Shown here in pieces: positions 23,793-33,419 of a stretch of DNA of 64,000 bases. Below the pieces are notes generated by a model. The model saw only the letters and a list, made by a program, of their open reading frames with translations. It made no database searches and was not told where the DNA came from. Both the position numbers and the translations under genes were made by a program. The stretch lies in assembly GCA_041725895.1 (NCBI GenBank), contig JBGRQA010000004.1:1-64000 (forward strand), written 5' to 3'. Source of the stretch: JBGRQA01 sp041725895 (GTDB lineage: Bacteria; Bacteroidota; Bacteroidia; Bacteroidales; Marinifilaceae). Position 1 is the stretch's first letter, and every line of letters begins with the position of its first letter.

Positions 23793-24629
23793 ATGATAAC
23801 AATTCAAGATTTAACATTTAGCTACAAAAAGGAGTTTCACCTTTTCAAAGATTTGAATCTAAATCTGGATCAGGGAAAGGTATACGGACTCCTGGGAAAA
23901 AACGGAGCGGGGAAATCCACTCTTCTTAAACAAATTGCAGGACTGCTTTTTCCCCAACAGGGACTCTGCAATGTTTTGGATCGTACTCCAAAGGAACGTT
24001 CCCCTGAATTTTTGAAGGAAGTTTTCTTCATTCCGGAGGAATTTCAATTCCCTTCTATCAAGATTGAGGATTACGTAAAGTATCATGCTCCCTTTTACCC
24101 TCGCTTCGATCACAAGCAATTCGAACAGTATCTGTTGGAATTTCGAATCACCCCTGACAAAAAACTTTCGGCCCTTTCGTTTGGTCAAAAGAAAAAGATC
24201 CTGGTAGGATTTGGACTGGCTACCAACACAAAAGTTCTGATTCTGGATGAACCGACCAATGGTCTGGATATCCCATCCAAAGCCCTCTTCCGTAAGATAA
24301 TTGCCTCTTCGCTGTCGGAAGAAAGATGCATGATTATTTCAACCCACCAGGTAAAAGATATAGAGAACCTGATTGACGAAATCATTATCCTGGACGAGGG
24401 CAAAATTGTATTCCAGCAGAACCTGATGAGTATTGCTCAGAAATTGAGCTTTTCCAAAGTAAGTGAGGCCGAAGCCAAAAACGGAGTCGTCTATTCGGAA
24501 GGAAAACTGGGCCTATTTAATGCCATCAGCGAAAACCGCACGGATATCGACAGTAACATTGACATGGAACTTCTTTTCAATGCCGTAATATCTGACAATA
24601 CTAAAATTCAAGAGATCCTAAACAAATAA
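23793..24629 (+). CDS. ABC transporter ATP-binding protein
   Basis: 278 aa with a complete ATPase: Walker A GLLGKNGAGKSTLLKQ (residues about 33-48), signature SFGQKKKILVGFG, Walker B LILDEPTNGLD, and the switch His in ISTHQVKD. The C-terminal approximately 70 residues are an extra domain of the type found in drug or peptide exporters. Together with the membrane protein that starts 4 bases later it should form an exporter. Closest in style to YtrB/BcrA-like ATPases whose operons carry a short GntR repressor. The substrate is unknown; envelope stress or antibiotics are common inducers of such operons. Confidence 0.93.
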   Translation: MITIQDLTFSYKKEFHLFKDLNLNLDQGKVYGLLGKNGAGKSTLLKQIAGLLFPQQGLCNVLDRTPKERSPEFLKEVFFIPEEFQFPSIKIEDYVKYHAPFYPRFDHKQFEQYLLEFRITPDKKLSALSFGQKKKILVGFGLATNTKVLILDEPTNGLDIPSKALFRKIIASSLSEERCMIISTHQVKDIENLIDEIIILDEGKIVFQQNLMSIAQKLSFSKVSEAEAKNGVVYSEGKLGLFNAISENRTDIDSNIDMELLFNAVISDNTKIQEILNK

Positions 24630-24633
24630 CACT

Positions 24634-25416
24634 ATGATAAATAATGCATTCAGTCCGAAACGATTTGGACTCTACCTCAAAAAAGAATTTTTCCTGAACC
24701 TGAACACCATTCTTGTTGCTTCGGGAACCATTCTCGGTTTACTACTCGTATTTTTTTTACTGAGCATTCAGAACCTACAAAACACTGTAGCCTATTCGGA
24801 ATTTTTTCAGGTTATGTATGTGCTGGGACTAGTGGGAGGCGGACTCATCTATACCAGTTCCATATTTAAAGAGCTGAATCAACAGGGCAAAAGCTATTTC
24901 TTTCTGACTCTGCCCGTATCCACTTTCGAAAAGTTCCTGAGTGCCTTTTTCTTCACTGCAATTGCATGGAGCCTTTTCTATACTCTACTGTTCTTTATAT
25001 TTGCGGCTGTAGCCGGAGAAATTCAAAGCACATTTTACGAAACCCCCTATATGTTTATTGATTTCAACTCATTTAAACTATTTATCGCACTGAGGGGCTA
25101 CATCGTTGCTCAATCGCTATTCCTTCTTGGAGCCACCATTTTTAGGGGACGAACTTTTATTAAAACAGGACTGGCACTTTTCCTGATCGGCATCATCTGC
25201 ATGATCCTGTTCCTATTTATGAACTGGATTGTACTGAACGATTTCCTGGTAACCTATACCAACAATACAATGAATGCCATAAGCATGACAATTCACAAAG
25301 GAATGACAGCCGATATGGAATGGATCAATCCTCTATCCAATGCCGTGGCCAATTATGCAGTAGCCCCTATTGCCTGGGTAACGGCTTATTTTAAACTTAA
25401 AGAAAGGGAGATATAA
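24634..25416 (+). CDS. ABC transporter permease
   Basis: 260 aa with six hydrophobic segments (about residues 22-43, 57-75, 105-130, 155-170, 180-200 and 235-250). It lies 4 bases after the ATPase stop and 1 base before the regulator ATG, so the three genes are clearly one operon. The sequence includes 'GLVGGGLIYTSSIFKELNQQ', typical of ABC-2-type permeases in Bacteroidota. Inner-membrane partner of the ATPase; the exported compound is unknown. Confidence 0.85.
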   Translation: MINNAFSPKRFGLYLKKEFFLNLNTILVASGTILGLLLVFFLLSIQNLQNTVAYSEFFQVMYVLGLVGGGLIYTSSIFKELNQQGKSYFFLTLPVSTFEKFLSAFFFTAIAWSLFYTLLFFIFAAVAGEIQSTFYETPYMFIDFNSFKLFIALRGYIVAQSLFLLGATIFRGRTFIKTGLALFLIGIICMILFLFMNWIVLNDFLVTYTNNTMNAISMTIHKGMTADMEWINPLSNAVANYAVAPIAWVTAYFKLKEREI

Positions 25417-25417
25417 T

Positions 25418-25798
25418 ATGGAATTCGACAATCAACAAGCCATATACTTACAAATAGCAGATCATATCTGCGAACATATCCTGATGGGAAAATGGATTGA
25501 GGGAGAAAGAATTGCATCGGTACGGGAGATGGCTGTAAGTATTGAAGTAAATCCCAACACAGTAATGCGCACCTATTCGCATCTACAGGATAAAGGAATT
25601 ATTTTTAACAAAAGAGGCATTGGCTACTTTGTAAGTGAAGGTGCCCTTAAAGAAATAAAAGAAATGAAAAAAATCGTTTTTATAGAGTCTGAACTACCCA
25701 AATTATTCAACACTATGTATTTGCTAAACATTAGCCCAAAGGAGCTGGAGGAAAAATTTAAGGAGTTCAAGAAAAAGAAAGATTCTGAGGCAGCATAA
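25418..25798 (+). CDS. GntR-family (YtrA subfamily) transcriptional regulator
   Basis: 126 aa: an N-terminal winged helix (IYLQIADHICEHILMGKWIE, then RIASVREMAVSIEVNPNTVM with the recognition helix, and 'GIGYFVSEGA' in the wing) and a short helical tail of about 45 residues instead of a full effector domain. This is the YtrA layout, in which a short GntR protein represses its own ABC operon. Overlap-tight position after the permease, and the palindrome at 23754, support autoregulation. Confidence 0.9.
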   Translation: MEFDNQQAIYLQIADHICEHILMGKWIEGERIASVREMAVSIEVNPNTVMRTYSHLQDKGIIFNKRGIGYFVSEGALKEIKEMKKIVFIESELPKLFNTMYLLNISPKELEEKFKEFKKKKDSEAA

Positions 25799-25974
25799 AA
25801 ACGAGGAGACAGGTCCAAAAGAGTTGTAAGAATTCAGTAGGATCGCAAAGCAGATCCAGGGAATTATAGCCCCGTACAAAACTCTATATCAAAAATCTGT
25901 CAAATTGAATACAAAACAAATACTCAAAAGGGCTTGAATCAAAATACTTGAAATTTGATACAAAAATACTAACT

Positions 25975-26655
25975 ATGAAAACAAGTAATATTATCCTATA
26001 CTCTACGGCTGGCTTGATTTTTCTGGCAATGATCTCCCTCTCATTCCGAATGAGATCCAACCTGAAAAACCAAAACGTAGACATGATCACCCAAACTTAT
26101 GAAATAAGTGGTTTCGAACAGATTGAAGCAGATGGTAAATTGCGACTTCAGATTCAAAAAGGTTCGGAGTTTAAAATTGAATTCAAATCCAGTGAAAAAG
26201 ATTTTAAGAAAAAACTGGAATTGAATATGAATGGAAATCTTCTGCAGATATCGTTAAACAAAGACTATAAGCCGCAGGAACGAATCAAGGGAACCATTAC
26301 TCTTCCGACAATAACCAGTCTGGATATCGATGGTGAGACCAAAGTAACCCTAGAAGGTTTTCCAATTAATCAACTCCACCTAAAAACCTTGGGAAAAAGC
26401 CATATCAACCTCAAAGACAACCAAATTGACAGTTTGTTCGCAATCTGCAAAGAGAAGGGCAGCATCGATTACCGATCGGGACAGGCACGATTCGCCCACC
26501 TGGAATTCAACAACAGAACCCGCTCTTACTTTAGCGGAGGTGTAATCGGAATTGTAGAAGGAAAACTTCAGGACAGCGCCTATGTCAATTTCAAAACCAA
26601 AACGGAAAAAATGAATCTGGAACTGTGGGACAAAGCCACCATAAGTAGACGCTAG
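25975..26655 (+). CDS. DUF2807-like (GIN domain) exported or anchored protein
   Basis: 226 aa from the ATG at 25975; a TTG at 25948 would add nine residues and is not needed. There is one N-terminal hydrophobic segment, then a repetitive beta-rich region ('GFEQIEADGKLRLQIQKGSE', 'TLPTITSLDIDGETKVTLEG', 'LKTLGKSHINLKDNQIDSLF') like the right-handed coil of DUF2807/GIN 'head' domains. These are envelope proteins of unknown job. It follows the ABC operon by 176 bp and may share its regulation. Confidence 0.7.
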   Translation: MKTSNIILYSTAGLIFLAMISLSFRMRSNLKNQNVDMITQTYEISGFEQIEADGKLRLQIQKGSEFKIEFKSSEKDFKKKLELNMNGNLLQISLNKDYKPQERIKGTITLPTITSLDIDGETKVTLEGFPINQLHLKTLGKSHINLKDNQIDSLFAICKEKGSIDYRSGQARFAHLEFNNRTRSYFSGGVIGIVEGKLQDSAYVNFKTKTEKMNLELWDKATISRR

Positions 26656-26668
26656 CATTAGCGTCTAC
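26645..26668 (+). terminator. Perfect 10-bp stem-loop overlapping the stop codon
   Basis: GTAGACGCTA-GCAT-TAGCGTCTAC: the TAG stop (26653-26655) of the DUF2807-like gene lies inside the stem. There is no T tract after it (CCCCCCTAATC), so it is not a standard intrinsic terminator. Possible mRNA 3'-end or attenuation structure. Confidence 0.4.
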
Positions 26669-26699
26669 CCCCCTAATCTATTACCAAAATCAGAAGAAA

Positions 26700-27293
26700 A
26701 TGAAAAACCTACTACTGCTTTGTTGTTTACTTACCATAGCAAGTTTAGCTACTGGCCAGAAAAAGGAATACTCCTGTACCATTTCCAGAAAAGACTATTC
26801 GAAATTTCATGTAACCAGTTCGGACAGGGATTCCATCCTATTGAGTAAAGATAGTATTGGAGACAGAATATTACAGTCCGATCTCTACTACAAGATCATC
26901 AAAGGGAAAGGCGGAAAAAAGGATACATTCGGCATTAAAGAAAGGCACAAAAGATATTTGATCAGCTCACAATCGGACACATTATTAACAATTCGAGACA
27001 ATTACAAACTGATTCTCACTCCAAACCTCAATTCCATAAAAAGGGAATACACACCTTACGGTTGGAAATATGTAGACGAAGAGAGTAATACAATTTGCGA
27101 ATTGCATTTGCTTTGGAACAACTCCTACTGGAACTATACGATAAAATACTTCAAGGAAGGAGATGATGTTGAGGCCTTAAACAAATTTATCATGCTTAAC
27201 CTTGTTCGTCTGGCCTACAATCGTAGCAAGTGCAACTGCGACAGTGGCGATGATAATTTCTGGTTCCTAATGTGGGCTGCAAGTCAAAAATAG
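26700..27293 (+). CDS. Exported protein, unknown
   Basis: 197 aa with a signal peptide (LLLLCCLLTIASLATGQ). The mature part has alternating charged strands ('DRDSILLSKDSIGDRILQSD', 'RDNYKLILTPNLNSIKREYT'), a Trp/Tyr-rich segment (WNNSYWNYTIKYFKEGDDVE) and two Cys at 'SKCNCDSGDDNFW' near the C-terminus. No known domain. Located 45 bp after the DUF2807-like gene, with a terminator downstream, so the two may be co-transcribed. Confidence 0.6.
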   Translation: MKNLLLLCCLLTIASLATGQKKEYSCTISRKDYSKFHVTSSDRDSILLSKDSIGDRILQSDLYYKIIKGKGGKKDTFGIKERHKRYLISSQSDTLLTIRDNYKLILTPNLNSIKREYTPYGWKYVDEESNTICELHLLWNNSYWNYTIKYFKEGDDVEALNKFIMLNLVRLAYNRSKCNCDSGDDNFWFLMWAASQK

Positions 27294-27360
27294 AGGTCCC
27301 GAACCTACCAATTCAGGAGTCCTAATTCCAACACAGGTTTCAAATAATAATTCTATCCTA

Positions 27361-27394
27361 AATGTCCTTTTCAATCGAAAAGGGCATTTTTTTT
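27361..27394 (+). terminator. Intrinsic terminator
   Basis: AATGTCCTTTTC-AATC-GAAAAGGGCATT stem followed by T8; it closes the ABC/DUF2807/exported-protein stretch. Confidence 0.8.
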
Positions 27395-27550
27395 ATGAAA
27401 GACTTTCTGAAAAAACAACATGCCATTCACAATGCCATCTTTGCTACTGATGTCAGGCTATCAATTCGGGTTTCTCCCTGCAAAAATATTTTACCGCAGT
27501 CACATCCCCGGAATTATCTGAAGAGCGATCTGTAATAATTGAATTCTTAA

Positions 27551-29326
27551 TTAATCCTCCGAGAAATGCTTCAGCATACGGCGATAAGTAGAGAAAACCT
27601 TGGCGCGGGAAACAAAACCGCAATACTTTCCCTCTTTCAACACTACCACATTGTACTTATCGGAGTACTGGTACTTGCGAGCTACCTCCTCCATCGATTC
27701 GTCGTACTGAATCGTAAGATCAGGCACAACCATTAAGTCACGCACATACATTACGTCGTACATTTCAGGCTTAAACATGATGTGCCGGATATCATTCATC
27801 TTCACAATCCCCTGAAAATTGTTCTCCTCATCCACTACCGGGAAAATGTTTCGATGAGATTTGGTTATCACCTCAACCAGCTCTCCAAGAGTAGCTTCTG
27901 CATGAATGGGACTAAAATCCTTTTCAATCAATTTATTCACTTTCATCAGCGAAAGCACCACCTTATCCTTATCATGTGTCATCAACTCCTTACGCCTTGC
28001 CAGCTGAATGGTATACACCGAATGGGGTTCGAAAGATTTCACCGTTGCATACGAAATTGTAGCCGTAATCATCAAAGGCACGAACAATTGGTACCCTCCG
28101 GAGATATCCGCAATCAGGAAAATTCCGGTTAGGGGTGCATGCAGAACAGCGGCAATCATTCCCGCCATCCCAATTAAGGAAAAATTGTTCACCGCAAGAG
28201 AGCGCAATCCCATTTGCTGCACTATCAGCGCAAAGAAAACACCGGTATTGGCTCCCATAAACAGCGTAGGAGCAAAAATACCTCCTACTCCCCCTGCTCC
28301 AAAAGTAATAGAGGCAGCAATAACTTTGAATACGATCACAAGAGCCAAAAGTCCCAATAGGGCCCAAATACTGTCCTTTAAACCGTAAAAGAAACTATTG
28401 TTAAAAAGATAGTCGTAATTCCCGGACAAACACGAGTTAATAGCCTCGTACCCTTCCCCATACAAGGCAGGAAGAAAAAAGATGATAACCCCTAAAGACA
28501 AGCCACCAATAAGGAGCCTTTTGTAAACCCCTTGTATTCTATCAAACTTCTCCTCTATAAAAATGTAAGATTTGGTAAAGTAGGTTGCAATCAATCCGGT
28601 AAAAATCCCCAAGGCTATATAATAGGGCAAGTCCCTCATATCAAAACCAGTTGTAACCTCAAACGGATACAACACATCCATTCCCAGGAAAAAATAGGAG
28701 GTTAAAACAGCTGAGGAGGAAGCCAGTAGAAGAGGAACCAGCGACCACATGGTCAGATCCAGCATGATTACCTCCAATGCAAAAACAATAGCAGCAATGG
28801 GAGCTTTAAAAATAGAGGCCATAGCACCGGCACAGGCACAAGCCAACAGAAGCGTAATCTGCTTGTAATTCAAATGCAGCAAACGTCCGATGTTGGATCC
28901 GATGGCAGCCCCGGTTGAAACGGTCGGTCCCTCCAACCCCACAGAACCTCCAAATCCAACGGTAAAAGAGGCAGTAACAACCGAAGAAAACATATTGTGG
29001 GCATTGATTTGCCCGTTGTTTTTGGAAATCCCGTACAAGACATTGGGTATCCCATGACGCACCGGACGTCGAATCAGAAATTTAATAAACAGAACAGCCA
29101 CCAGGATACCAATGGTGGGATAAACCACATAAAGGTAATTATGGTATTCCGCACTAAAACTGGATTGGAGCAAACCACTGATGATATGTACTGCATTCTT
29201 AATCACAACCGCACCAATCCCGGAAGTAATTCCAATCAGCACACTCAAAATTAAGATAAATTGTCTGTCGCTAACATGCTTCAGGCGCCAAACCAACAAC
29301 CGGCCTAACAATGATTTTTTCTTCAC
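27551..29326 (-). CDS. ClC-type chloride channel/transporter with CBS pair (paralogue C, canonical filter)
   Basis: 591 aa. It has the best preserved anion pathway of the three ClC genes: RHGIPN at the GxGIP position, GLEGP with the gating Glu, GVGGIFAPTLFMG, and the central Tyr in SVYTIQLARRK. The two CBS domains follow ('EATLGELVEVITKSHRNIFP', 'KYNVVVLKEGKYCGFVSRAK'). By alignment the internal proton glutamate of ClC antiporters is Val (FALEVIML), a state linked to channel-like or uncoupled transport. Stands alone on the minus strand; the upstream 410 bp to the next gene contain nothing recognised. Confidence 0.93.
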   Translation of the reverse strand: MKKKSLLGRLLVWRLKHVSDRQFILILSVLIGITSGIGAVVIKNAVHIISGLLQSSFSAEYHNYLYVVYPTIGILVAVLFIKFLIRRPVRHGIPNVLYGISKNNGQINAHNMFSSVVTASFTVGFGGSVGLEGPTVSTGAAIGSNIGRLLHLNYKQITLLLACACAGAMASIFKAPIAAIVFALEVIMLDLTMWSLVPLLLASSSAVLTSYFFLGMDVLYPFEVTTGFDMRDLPYYIALGIFTGLIATYFTKSYIFIEEKFDRIQGVYKRLLIGGLSLGVIIFFLPALYGEGYEAINSCLSGNYDYLFNNSFFYGLKDSIWALLGLLALVIVFKVIAASITFGAGGVGGIFAPTLFMGANTGVFFALIVQQMGLRSLAVNNFSLIGMAGMIAAVLHAPLTGIFLIADISGGYQLFVPLMITATISYATVKSFEPHSVYTIQLARRKELMTHDKDKVVLSLMKVNKLIEKDFSPIHAEATLGELVEVITKSHRNIFPVVDEENNFQGIVKMNDIRHIMFKPEMYDVMYVRDLMVVPDLTIQYDESMEEVARKYQYSDKYNVVVLKEGKYCGFVSRAKVFSTYRRMLKHFSED

Positions 29327-29736
29327 AATCCTTTCCTGTTTATAGTTTTTCAGCTTTTCTCTATAAGTCTCCTATCAACCAAGCTATAAATATAAACACT
29401 AAAAAACTACTGTGCCAAGAAGATTGCAATAATTCCCTATCGAAATTTTATTAAGATACTCTTGCGAAGGGTTAATATAGCCGGTTCCCTTAGGAATCTT
29501 TAAACTCAAACGAATCCCCGAAAAACAACCAAATTCAAGGGGATTTACAAAATCTATATCGAGTGGTAGGCAACTGTAAAGTATTCTACTCGGATATCCA
29601 ACAACTATTTTCCCCTTGATACAGTTCAAAAATAACATTATCCAGAATTTTTCTAAATTTGTATCCTACTTTTACGGCAGGACAAACCACCTGAAATCTA
29701 TGGGAGTTTGCCACCAAACAGAGAAAAAAAAGATAC

Positions 29737-30684
29737 ATGACCAATAAAATAAATAAACTATTTGGCATCAAATACCCTATAATACAAGGAGGAATGGTTT
29801 GGTGCAGCGGCTGGAGACTCGCCTCTGCTGTGAGCAATGCCGGAGGATTAGGCCTGATAGGGGCCGGTAGCATGCACCCGGAAACCTTGCAGGAGCATAT
29901 CCGCAAAGCCAAACAAGCCACCGACAAACCTTTCGGTGTAAATGTGCCTCTGCTCTATCCTGAAATGGAAAAGATAATGGACATCATCGTGGCCGAGGGA
30001 GTCAAAATTGTTTTCACTTCGGCAGGAAGTCCCAAAAAATGGACACCCTTTCTGCATAAGCATGGGATTACCGTAGCCCATGTGGTTTCAAGTGCTTTCT
30101 TTGCAAAAAAATGCGAAGATGCAGGTGTAGATGCCATTGTCGCCGAAGGATTCGAGGCCGGAGGACACAACGGACGGGAAGAAACAACAACCATGGTTCT
30201 TATTCCAGCTGTTCGTAAAGCAACAAGCCTGCCGGTAATTGCTGCCGGAGGAATCGGTAGCGGAGCCGGTATGCTGGCAGCCTTGGCTCTGGGTGCTGAT
30301 GGAGTTCAAATGGGAACCCGTTTCGCAGCAGCAGAGGAGTCGTCGGCTCACGAACTATTCAAAAATAAAATTGTGGAACTGGAAGAAGGAGAAACCAAAC
30401 TTTCTCTGAAAAAACTAGCCCCAACCCGTCTGATCAAGAACAAATTTTTTGAGGAAATTGACCGAATGGAAAAAAAGGGCGCAAGTCCTGAAGAACTTCG
30501 GGAAACACTGGGGAAAGGCCGCGCCAAAAAAGGAATGTTCGAGGGCGATTTGGAGGAAGGAGAATTGGAAATTGGCCAGTACTCCGCCTTAATCCACAAG
30601 ATTCAGCCGGTTAAGGACATCATGTCAGAAATTATTCAGGATTTCAATAGTTCCAAAAAGAGCTTAAACGAACTTCAATTCTGA
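29737..30684 (+). CDS. Nitronate monooxygenase/FabK-type flavoprotein
   Basis: 315 aa TIM-barrel FMN protein: 'YPIIQGGMVWCSGWRLASAV' at the start (QGG/M motif), 'GGLGLIGAGSMHPETL', 'GVNVPLLYP', 'AGVDAIVAEGFEAGGHNG' with the usual His, and 'LPVIAAGGIGSGAGM' followed by ADGVQMGTRF for phosphate binding. The family contains 2-nitropropane dioxygenases and FabK enoyl-ACP reductases. The arrangement fits nitronate monooxygenase-like proteins slightly better, but the two cannot be separated by eye. The preceding approximately 400 bp separates it from ClC C. Confidence 0.85.
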   Translation: MTNKINKLFGIKYPIIQGGMVWCSGWRLASAVSNAGGLGLIGAGSMHPETLQEHIRKAKQATDKPFGVNVPLLYPEMEKIMDIIVAEGVKIVFTSAGSPKKWTPFLHKHGITVAHVVSSAFFAKKCEDAGVDAIVAEGFEAGGHNGREETTTMVLIPAVRKATSLPVIAAGGIGSGAGMLAALALGADGVQMGTRFAAAEESSAHELFKNKIVELEEGETKLSLKKLAPTRLIKNKFFEEIDRMEKKGASPEELRETLGKGRAKKGMFEGDLEEGELEIGQYSALIHKIQPVKDIMSEIIQDFNSSKKSLNELQF

Positions 30685-30821
30685 TAAAAAAGCCATAACT
30701 TTAGTAGCAGGGGCAGGTGCTGTCTTTTGCTTACCACCAGAAATATACCCTTCCCAATTTCAGGGAAGGTTACTTTATTATCAATAGCTTCCTCCCATCC
30801 GGAAACTAAAAAGGATAACCA

Positions 30822-32060
30822 ATGATTGAATTCGATAAATTTACCCTGGACAATGGACTTAGGGTAATCGTTCACCGTGACGAAACCACTCCTCTGGCCG
30901 CAGTAAATATACTTTACAATGTAGGAGCCAGGGACGAAAACCCGGAGCGAACCGGCTTTGCCCATCTCTTTGAACATTTAATGTTTGGAGGATCAATTAA
31001 TATACCCAATTACGATGAACCTCTTCAGATCGTTGGTGGTGACAACAATGCCTGGACCAATAACGATGTAACCAACTACTATCTCACCCTTCCGAAGGAA
31101 AATTTGGAAACCGCCTTCTGGTTGGAGTCCGATCGCATGATGAGTCTGGCCTTTACCGAGAAAAGCCTGGAAGTACAGCGAAGCGTGGTAATCGAAGAGT
31201 TTAAACAGCGCTACCTGAACCAGCCTTACGGCGATGTTTGGTTATTACTTCGCCCTTTGGCCTACCAACAGCATCCCTACCGCTGGGCAACCATTGGCGA
31301 ATCCATTGAACACATTGAGAAGGCCAACCTGGAGGAAGTAAAAGATTTCTTCTTTAGCCATTACGCCCCCAACAATGCAATACTTGTCCTGAGCGGGAAT
31401 GTGGAAACGGAAGAAGTAAAGCAATTGGCTGAGAAATGGTTTGGGCCCATTCCCAAAAGGGAAATCGCCCCCAGAAACCTTCCGACAGAACCCGAACAAG
31501 TGGAGGAACGAAAACTAAGCGTAGAACGCGACGTCCCCTTCGATGCAATCTATATGGCCTTTCACATGGGCAAACGAATGGATCCGGACTTTTACACCGT
31601 TGACCTCCTATCGGATGTACTCTCCAATGGGCAATCCGCACGCTTGTACCAATCGTTGGTAAAGGAACAAAATTTATTTACTCAAATTGATGCCTACCTA
31701 ACAGGGGATTTCGATCCGGGTCTTTTTCTGGTTACGGGGAAACTTGTACAAGGAGTAAAAATGGAAGAGGCAGAAGAGGCCATCTGGGCTGAATTACAGA
31801 AAATTTGTAAGGAAAAAGCCACTGAATACGAATTGCAGAAAGTAAAAAACAAGGTAGAATCAACATTGGTATTCTCTGAAATTAATTTTCTGAACAAAGC
31901 AATGAATCTTGCCTCCCATGAAATAATTGGGGATGCCAATGACATCAACCTAGAAGTGGAAAAATACCAGGCCGTAAGCTGCGAGGCCATTCAAGCCTCA
32001 GCCCAAAAGTTGTTCCGAAAAACAAATTGTTCCACTCTCTACTACCACGCAAAAAAATAA
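30822..32060 (+). CDS. M16 family zinc peptidase (catalytic subunit)
   Basis: 412 aa, a single M16 unit of two domains. The inverted zinc motif is HLFEH in GFAHLFEHLMFGG (about residues 46-58), and the distal Glu lies in the usual 'QRSVVIEEFKQRYLNQPYG' stretch. C-terminal domain: 'FDAIYMAFHMGKRMDPDFYT' and 'LLSDVLSNGQSARLYQSLVK'. No signal peptide, so it is cytoplasmic or exported by an unusual route. It cleaves peptides or processes a substrate jointly with the next gene, which starts 2 bases after its stop. Confidence 0.93.
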   Translation: MIEFDKFTLDNGLRVIVHRDETTPLAAVNILYNVGARDENPERTGFAHLFEHLMFGGSINIPNYDEPLQIVGGDNNAWTNNDVTNYYLTLPKENLETAFWLESDRMMSLAFTEKSLEVQRSVVIEEFKQRYLNQPYGDVWLLLRPLAYQQHPYRWATIGESIEHIEKANLEEVKDFFFSHYAPNNAILVLSGNVETEEVKQLAEKWFGPIPKREIAPRNLPTEPEQVEERKLSVERDVPFDAIYMAFHMGKRMDPDFYTVDLLSDVLSNGQSARLYQSLVKEQNLFTQIDAYLTGDFDPGLFLVTGKLVQGVKMEEAEEAIWAELQKICKEKATEYELQKVKNKVESTLVFSEINFLNKAMNLASHEIIGDANDINLEVEKYQAVSCEAIQASAQKLFRKTNCSTLYYHAKK

Positions 32061-32062
32061 AC

Positions 32063-33364
32063 ATGGAAAAATTAAACCGCACAATACCTCCTGTTTTTCA
32101 CACCATAGATAAGGTGAACCTACTTAAATCCAAACAAATGGAATTAAGTAATAAAATACCTATGCATATTATAAATGGAGGTAGCCAGGAGGTCGTAAAA
32201 ATTGAATTCGTGTTTCAGGCGGGAATCTGGTTTCAGGAATCCAAAGTAATTGCCGCCATGACCAACTCAATGCTCAACGAGGGAACCTTTACAATGAATG
32301 CCCATCAGATAGCTGAAAAACTGGATTATTACGGTGCCTACCTGGGCTTTACTACCAATACCCATTCAGCTACAGTAACCCTTTACTCCTTAAACAAATA
32401 CCTGGACCACACACTTCCAATTGTAGAGGATGTAATCAAAAATTCCAATTTCCCTGAAAAAGAGTTCAACACAATTCTGAATAACAAAAAACAGAACTAC
32501 ATTGTTGAACACCAAAAAACAAAAATATTGGCGAAAGACAGCTTTCTTGCTTTACTCTACGGCAAGGAACATCCCTATGCCAATAACATACAGGAAAGCG
32601 ATTTCGACAAAGTTACCCGCGATAAGCTGGTAACCTACCACAAACAACATTACACCCCATCCAATTGCCGAATTATTATAGCCGGCAAAATTACCCCCGA
32701 AGTAATAACTCAATTGGAAGAAAAATTTGGAGAAACAGCCTGGCCTGCAACCAAATCGCAGGCTTATTCCTCGCACAACCAACAAGATACCTCCCCACAA
32801 AAGATACATATCGAAAAGAAGGATTCCGTGCAATCAGCCATTCGAATCGGCCGTAAACTATTCAACAAAACGCATCCAGATTACATTGGTATGCAATTGC
32901 TAAATATGGTTTTAGGAGGTTATTTTGGATCACGTTTAATGTCAAACATCAGGGAAGACAAGGGATACACTTACAGTATCGGCTCTATCCATGTTCCCTA
33001 CCCCGAGGGAGGACATTTCGTAATCCTCACTGAAGTGGGTACCCAGGTGTGCTCCGAAGCCCTGAAAGAGATTTACTTTGAAATTGCCCGTCTTAGAAAT
33101 GAACTGATTCCAGAAGAGGAGTTGGAATTGGTAAAAAACTATATCACTGGAGAAATCCTCAGAAATCTGGATGGCCCCTTTGCGCTTTCCGAAAGTTTGC
33201 GTTCAAATCTTCCCTATGGGATGGACAACAGCTACTACCAGGATTTTCTGACAGGAATCAGAAAAATATCTGCTGAGAAACTCAGGGAATTAGCCAACAC
33301 CTATCTCCAGGAAAAGGATTTGTACGAAATCGTAGCCGGCCATAAAGAAAACAATTCCCAATAG
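32063..33364 (+). CDS. M16 family protein, non-catalytic partner
   Basis: 433 aa from the ATG at 32063 (the TTG at 32027 lies inside the previous gene). Same fold as its neighbour, but the HxxEH site is missing: the matching segment reads NSMLNEGTFTMNAHQIAEKL. It keeps the Arg...Tyr pair typical of the second subunit (SRLMSNIREDKGYTYSIGS). Paired active and inactive M16 proteins encoded side by side form heterodimers in other bacteria. A terminator follows. Confidence 0.9.
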   Translation: MEKLNRTIPPVFHTIDKVNLLKSKQMELSNKIPMHIINGGSQEVVKIEFVFQAGIWFQESKVIAAMTNSMLNEGTFTMNAHQIAEKLDYYGAYLGFTTNTHSATVTLYSLNKYLDHTLPIVEDVIKNSNFPEKEFNTILNNKKQNYIVEHQKTKILAKDSFLALLYGKEHPYANNIQESDFDKVTRDKLVTYHKQHYTPSNCRIIIAGKITPEVITQLEEKFGETAWPATKSQAYSSHNQQDTSPQKIHIEKKDSVQSAIRIGRKLFNKTHPDYIGMQLLNMVLGGYFGSRLMSNIREDKGYTYSIGSIHVPYPEGGHFVILTEVGTQVCSEALKEIYFEIARLRNELIPEEELELVKNYITGEILRNLDGPFALSESLRSNLPYGMDNSYYQDFLTGIRKISAEKLRELANTYLQEKDLYEIVAGHKENNSQ

Positions 33365-33386
33365 GGAGGATCAATACGAATACAAA

Positions 33387-33419
33387 CAGGAAGCGCAAAA
33401 TTGCGCTTCTGTTTTTTTT
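33387..33419 (+). terminator. Intrinsic terminator after M16 pair
   Basis: CAGGAAGCGCAAAATTGCGCTTCTG stem-loop followed by T8. Confidence 0.85.
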
